Assembly (NCBI GenBank): GCA_003223215.1
Contig: QHYH01000120.1
Coordinates: 1-64,000 of the forward strand
Direction: 5' to 3'
Origin: Acidobacteriota bacterium
GTDB taxonomy: Bacteria > Acidobacteriota > Terriglobia > Acidiferrales > UBA7541
Length of the DNA stretch: 64,000 bases
A program made the position numbers and the translations under genes. This document shows positions 60,961 through 64,000 of this stretch, piece by piece; within the stretch, counting starts at the first letter, position 1; each line of letters opens with the position of its first letter. The notes under the pieces are model-generated. The model ran no database searches, was not told the DNA's origin, and saw only the letters and a list, made by a program, of their open reading frames with translations.

Positions 60961-61051
60961 GAATCGATGAAACAGGAACCCGCCGAAAGTGCTCTGGTTG
61001 AAACCAAACCAGGCTTCGTAGGAATCCTCGCCCTTTTTTAAGGGCGGGAGG
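60961..61051 (+). mobile_element. Probable TnpB C-terminal tail with 3' hairpin (copy 2)
   Basis: The plus-strand frame ending at 61041 closes with SMKQEPAESALVETKPGFVG then ILALF and TAA. A hairpin, CGCCCTT (61029-61035) against AAGGGCG (61040-61046), extended by CCT/AGG with a bulge (61026-61051), begins inside the last codons and runs past the stop, and GATGTCAA follows. This is the organisation of an IS200/IS605-type right end, where tnpB meets its guide-RNA-like structure. The upstream body of the gene is missing. Confidence 0.45.
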
Positions 61052-61058
61052 ATGTCAA

Positions 61059-61262
61059 ATGCATGTTGTTGAGGGGACAGCTGCCCAGTTGTTTAGCGGC
61101 ACCCTCAATCCTTCATTTACCTGCACTCTGAACAATACAACACCGAACCCGACGGGGCCTGCGAATACGGTGAAAGTTGGGTGCATTTTCATAAGGCTCG
61201 CCGGCGGGCCTGGCAATGCAACGGATACCGGCGCAGTGGTGAACATCACCGGTCCTAATTGA
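61059..61262 (+). CDS. Hypothetical fragment of a secreted protein, 67 aa
   Basis: Unrecognised. The composition is Thr, Asn, Gly and Pro rich (SFTCTLNNTTPNPTGPANTV, then GNATDTGAVVNITGPN) with two Cys, as in extracellular beta proteins. It has no signal peptide. It begins right after the TnpB-like end at 61051. It may be the C-terminal part of a gene interrupted by that element; no matching N-terminal part is visible upstream. Confidence 0.35.
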   Translation: MHVVEGTAAQLFSGTLNPSFTCTLNNTTPNPTGPANTVKVGCIFIRLAGGPGNATDTGAVVNITGPN

Positions 61263-61300
61263 AATAAATTGAAATAGGGCAGCCATCATAAGCCGAACTG

Positions 61301-61337
61301 CACTCGGCGCATCCGCCTAACGAGTGGGCCGATTTTT
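61301..61337. terminator. Possible terminator between convergent genes
   Basis: CACTCG (61301-61306) and CGAGTG (61321-61326) form a 6-bp stem with a 14-nt loop, followed by GGCCGA and a run of five T (61333-61337). It sits just beyond the fragment ending at 61262 and before the stop of the sialidase-fold gene. Confidence 0.35.
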
Positions 61338-61356
61338 GCCTTAAACCAGAGGTACT

Positions 61357-62709
61357 CTACTTCTGTTGTGCCAAAACCGTCTGGGGTAGCGGATTGCCTA
61401 GGCTGTCCTGGGTCAGCGTGTCATCCACGTACACAATAGCCGCTGAACCGTTCCGAGGATCGATGCCAATCTCAAACAAGTCAAGCAGGTTGCGTGTGCC
61501 TGGCGCACAGGCTGTTCCCTGGGTACAGATGACGCCCACATGGTTCGGGCTAGCGCTCACCAGGCTCTGCGAAAAGTTTGCGCCGTTGTTAGTTGTCTGC
61601 GCTAGGTAGACGTTCCACACTGCGCCGGCAGCGTTCGCTCCCGCGGTGCCGTAATAGACCACGTCAACGGTGCCGGCCTGGGCGGCTACCCATGGGAAAA
61701 CCGCCGTCTTTGCCGGGGCCGTGTTGACGATAACCGGCGAGGACCAACTTGCACCCGCATCGGCCGAAAACGAAAAATACACATTAGTTCCGGATTTACT
61801 CGCGTTCGACCAAGTGGCATAGACGTTGCCGTTCGTGGGATCCACCGCTACCACCGGAAACACATTTGCGTTCGTGCTCAATAGCGGCCCCGCAAAGACA
61901 AGAATGGGCGTCCAATGCATCCCGGCATTCGTACTGCGGGACACAAATGTGTTGCTATAGTCGGCCGTCTTAGCTTTGAGGATCCCGACCTCGCCGGAGG
62001 CGAAGACCTGATACACATTATGGCTTACCGGATCGGCAACGATGGGCCCGGCGATGTTGTTAAATGTGGCGCTTCCCGTGGTCGACCCGGCACCGGTGAT
62101 CGCATCGCCCACTCGGGTCCACGTAAAGCCATCATCCTCGGAACGCTGCACACGGATCAGGGCCGAGTTCTTCGAATCGTGGTAGGAAATGTATACGTGC
62201 GCTCCGTCCGATGTGATCCAAGGGCGGTCATTACCGGCGAAATCAATGATCTGCGCGGTGCAGTCGGTGACGCTAAAGTCGGGTGAAGCGGGGTCCGCAC
62301 AGCGGATGGCGGATACCGAGATCTGCGCTGCGCGAAACGGCTGGTTGATCGGAATAACCAATGTCGTGGCGTGCAGCGCGCCGGTCGAACCGAGGTCCAC
62401 GCTGGCATCGCCGCCGCCAAACACCACGGTGAAACCCGCCTTCTTCAAAGCACTGTCGATGGCGCCCTGCAGGTTCGGCGTGGCTCCGAAATCGCCGGTC
62501 CACAGCTGCGTGCCGTTGGGGAGCAACCACGACAACGAAGTTATCGCCATGAAACCACCGTTGAACGCGATCTCTGGCTCGCTGCTACCGAAGGACAACT
62601 GCAAGGGGGTGATGGAAAAGCTCGGAGCACCCTGCGCGCGGACGGCAACCGCCCACATCCCCGAAAGAATGCCCAAGATCAGCACGACCGCAATTAGCGT
62701 TTTGCGCAT
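61357..62709 (-). CDS. Secreted BNR/sialidase-fold protein, 450 aa
   Basis: The ATG at 62709 has GGGAG upstream and a signal peptide (residues 1-25, ending VAVRAQ). Four BNR-type Asp-box motifs mark a sialidase-like propeller: SEDDGFTWTRV, STNAGMHWTPI, SADAGASWSSP and TTNNGANFSQS. Between them are NDRPWITSDGAHVYISYHDS and DPTNGNVYATWS. Active-site residues of true sialidases (Arg triad, Tyr/Glu pair) cannot be assigned, so the role may be binding rather than hydrolysis. It is a single gene in a patch of remnants, but itself complete. Confidence 0.82.
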   Translation of the reverse strand: MRKTLIAVVLILGILSGMWAVAVRAQGAPSFSITPLQLSFGSSEPEIAFNGGFMAITSLSWLLPNGTQLWTGDFGATPNLQGAIDSALKKAGFTVVFGGGDASVDLGSTGALHATTLVIPINQPFRAAQISVSAIRCADPASPDFSVTDCTAQIIDFAGNDRPWITSDGAHVYISYHDSKNSALIRVQRSEDDGFTWTRVGDAITGAGSTTGSATFNNIAGPIVADPVSHNVYQVFASGEVGILKAKTADYSNTFVSRSTNAGMHWTPILVFAGPLLSTNANVFPVVAVDPTNGNVYATWSNASKSGTNVYFSFSADAGASWSSPVIVNTAPAKTAVFPWVAAQAGTVDVVYYGTAGANAAGAVWNVYLAQTTNNGANFSQSLVSASPNHVGVICTQGTACAPGTRNLLDLFEIGIDPRNGSAAIVYVDDTLTQDSLGNPLPQTVLAQQK

Positions 62710-62877
62710 AGTTTAACTCCCTGTTTGTATTTAAGACTGTTCGGCTGGTCGCCTGGGGGACTCGGCGACCAGCAATATACGCCCGACCGCCTGGTCAATG
62801 CAACGTCCAGTCGGTTTTCAATCTACGGACTAAGACTAAGGCAGAGATGGCTTGCTCAGTTTGCTGATTTCGTGGCG

Positions 62878-63144
62878 CTAAAATTCTTGCTCCGTTAGAG
62901 TGCCACAGCGTTGGCAGAGGAACGAGCGTTCCCACTGGGAATAGCGACGCTTGTAGGCGAACTGATTGTGCCTCCAGAAGAGAACCAGCAGCAATAAGAA
63001 CGTGATGGCAGATAATCCCGACCACAGAACCAACGGAGGCGACAAGACAGCAGCAGAATTTTTAGTAATGGTGTTTATGTAGAAGACGATCCAGCCGATC
63101 GAGAGAAACACCACCACCCACCAGAGAGTCAGCTTTCGGTACGA
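62878..63144 (-). pseudogene. Zinc-ribbon/two-TM gene family, copy B, 5' truncated
   Basis: The minus strand encodes SYRKLTLWWVVVFLSIGWIV, then the second membrane segment, FWRHNQFAYKRRYSQWERSF and LCQRCGTLTEQEF with TAG. It is about 80 percent identical to copy A by eye. The codon for Trp in KWSY is TGA here, and the zinc-ribbon half upstream is missing. A shorter product could start at a GTG at 63117. Homology with copy A continues about 25 bp beyond the stop. Confidence 0.7.
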
Positions 63145-63148
63145 TCAC

Positions 63149-63313
63149 TCGCTGAACCTGCTCGAACGCCCGCGGCAGAAGTTGCTCATGCACTCCTACC
63201 TGTATTCAACGTTCACTGCCATACAGCGGATTGAAAGACGACTGTCGCAGCACCGGCAAAAGGGTCTCTCAAATGTGCCTCAAGCCATTCTGCACCGTGC
63301 ATTTTCTCGATGA
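63149..63313 (+). other. Unrecognised open stretch
   Basis: A 54-codon plus-strand frame (SLNLLERPRQKLLMHSYLYS, then TFTAIQRIERRLSQHRQKG) has amphipathic helices like the C-terminal end of a larger protein, but no start. It abuts copy B of the repeat, so it may be another truncated gene. Confidence 0.25.
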
Positions 63314-63335
63314 CGCAAGGCACGACACGCGCGAT

Positions 63336-63626
63336 CTAGATCGCTGCTGCTAACCGACGAATCCGATCCACCTGGTCGGCCCAGGTGTACGAAAGCAGGG
63401 TGAGACGCCCCGAATCGCTGGTGATATCGACCGGCGATGGATCGCAACCCGCTCGATCAATGATCCGGATTACAGGCGTAAGGAACGGTGCACCATCGAT
63501 GAAAACACTCTCCAGACGTACGGGCGATAAAGGATTCCCCCAGGTGCCGCCGGGCCATTCGTAGCGATATCGATCGCAACGCAAATTGAGTCCCCCGCTC
63601 GTGCCCATCTCAAGAAGTCGAGGCCT
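63336..63626 (-). pseudogene. Internal fragment of a DUF2332-family protein
   Basis: The minus strand encodes RPRLLEMGTSGGLNLRCDRY, then YEWPGGTWGNPLSPVRLESV and CDPSPVDITSDSGRLTLLSY before a stop after VDRIRRLAAAI. This is the central block of DUF2332 (PF10094) proteins, which are usually over 300 aa. Both the N-terminal and C-terminal thirds are missing. The upstream bases belong to another gene fragment in a different frame. Confidence 0.7.
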
Positions 63627-63888
63627 TAACCGAGTGCCCGTGAGTGCGTTTAGCCCAATAGCCGCGTCCAGGTAGCGGAACTTTGAGTTTTCTGCAGATC
63701 TTTGCCAAAGCCACTGAAATCCCATAGGACGGAGCGATCTTTGCAACGGGCTGACTCCACACTTGCTCGTAGAGTTCCTGTCTCCTGTAGACGTCTTGAC
63801 GGTTCACGGTTTGGCACCCGGAAGAGATAAATAGAGGAGATAGAAATCGTACGAAATCTGTCGAGGTTGGTTCGTTCTGTTGTTTCAT
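63610..63888 (-). pseudogene. N-terminal fragment of an HTH-containing hypothetical protein
   Basis: The frame from the ATG at 63888 contains RRQELYEQVWSQPVAKIAPS, then YGISVALAKICRKLKVPLPG and RGYWAKRTHGHSVK. This is a helix-turn-helix block seen at the N-terminus of a family of uncharacterised bacterial proteins. After SVK it stops within a few codons, where DUF2332 sequence begins in another frame. The remaining C-terminal part of the family is absent, so this is a truncated gene fused to another remnant near 63626. Confidence 0.55.
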
Positions 63889-64000
63889 CGCTATCTGGTT
63901 GGGTTGGTCCTAGCGCTAGCAACCAAACTTGTAAACGACCAGAGGTGCTAGTTCAAGCTGCAAAATGTTCAAAGGCAAGTGAGTGCGTGAGCGCGTTTCG

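Noticed and set aside
1-64000. CRISPR arrays, tRNA and rRNA genes, phage structural genes
   Set aside because: I looked for regularly spaced repeats, T-loop-like sequences and phage protein motifs and found none that I could support.

Overview
The window looks like a chromosomal segment of an acidobacterium. I infer this from three very long Oar-like TonB-dependent receptors (carboxypeptidase-regulatory-like N-terminal domain, no SusD partner), many secreted TPR proteins, an ASPIC/UnbV protein, small hypothetical proteins of acidobacterial style, moderate-to-high GC and purine-rich Shine-Dalgarno sites. No rRNA, tRNA, CRISPR array or phage module was found.

Layout. (1) 0.5-17.2 kb is a sugar-uptake and phosphorylative sugar cluster: two cupin glucose-6-phosphate isomerase-like genes, an Oar-like receptor, an MFS sugar porter, a class I mannose-6-phosphate isomerase with an extra N-terminal domain, a DeoR regulator, a ROK kinase, a Tat-exported six-hairpin glycosidase-like protein, two DUF4185-like secreted propeller proteins and an esterase D-type hydrolase. 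The divergent promoter at 13.6 kb carries two copies of a 15-bp near-palindrome. (2) 17.6-34.1 kb is one long minus-strand gene train: GntR/FCD regulator, Oar-like receptor, two TPR proteins, SMP-30 lactonase, SDR dehydrogenase, GH38 alpha-mannosidase, mutarotase-like protein, RraA-like aldolase and mannonate dehydratase. Read together it spells a non-phosphorylative oxidation route for mannose (mannoside to mannose, lactone, mannonate, KDG, then pyruvate plus glyceraldehyde). (3) 34.3-43.9 kb holds a Crp/Fnr regulator, a frameshifted HExxH gene, a zinc alcohol dehydrogenase, a VOC protein, an XRE-ImmA/IrrE plus PIN-like gene pair and a DUF3857/transglutaminase/TPR protein. (4) 44-46.7 kb is a patch of gene remnants and small genes. 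(5) 46.9-56.7 kb has a GH5 subfamily 7-like mannanase divergent from a receptor-TPR-ASPIC trio. (6) 57-64 kb is a second gene graveyard: broken toxin-antitoxin modules, an AAA/DUF4143 ATPase, transposase tails, a sialidase-fold secreted protein and fused gene fragments.

Two themes tie the window together. First, genes for mannose-containing glycans recur in all three receptor clusters: GH38, GH5, mannose-6-phosphate isomerase and mannonate dehydratase. Phosphorylative and oxidative branches lie side by side, under different regulators. Second, the accessory patches contain at least six copies, mostly eroded, of one gene family (zinc ribbon, two membrane segments, C-terminal CxxC). They also hold four toxin-antitoxin loci in which the toxin is broken or truncated while its partner is wholly or largely readable.
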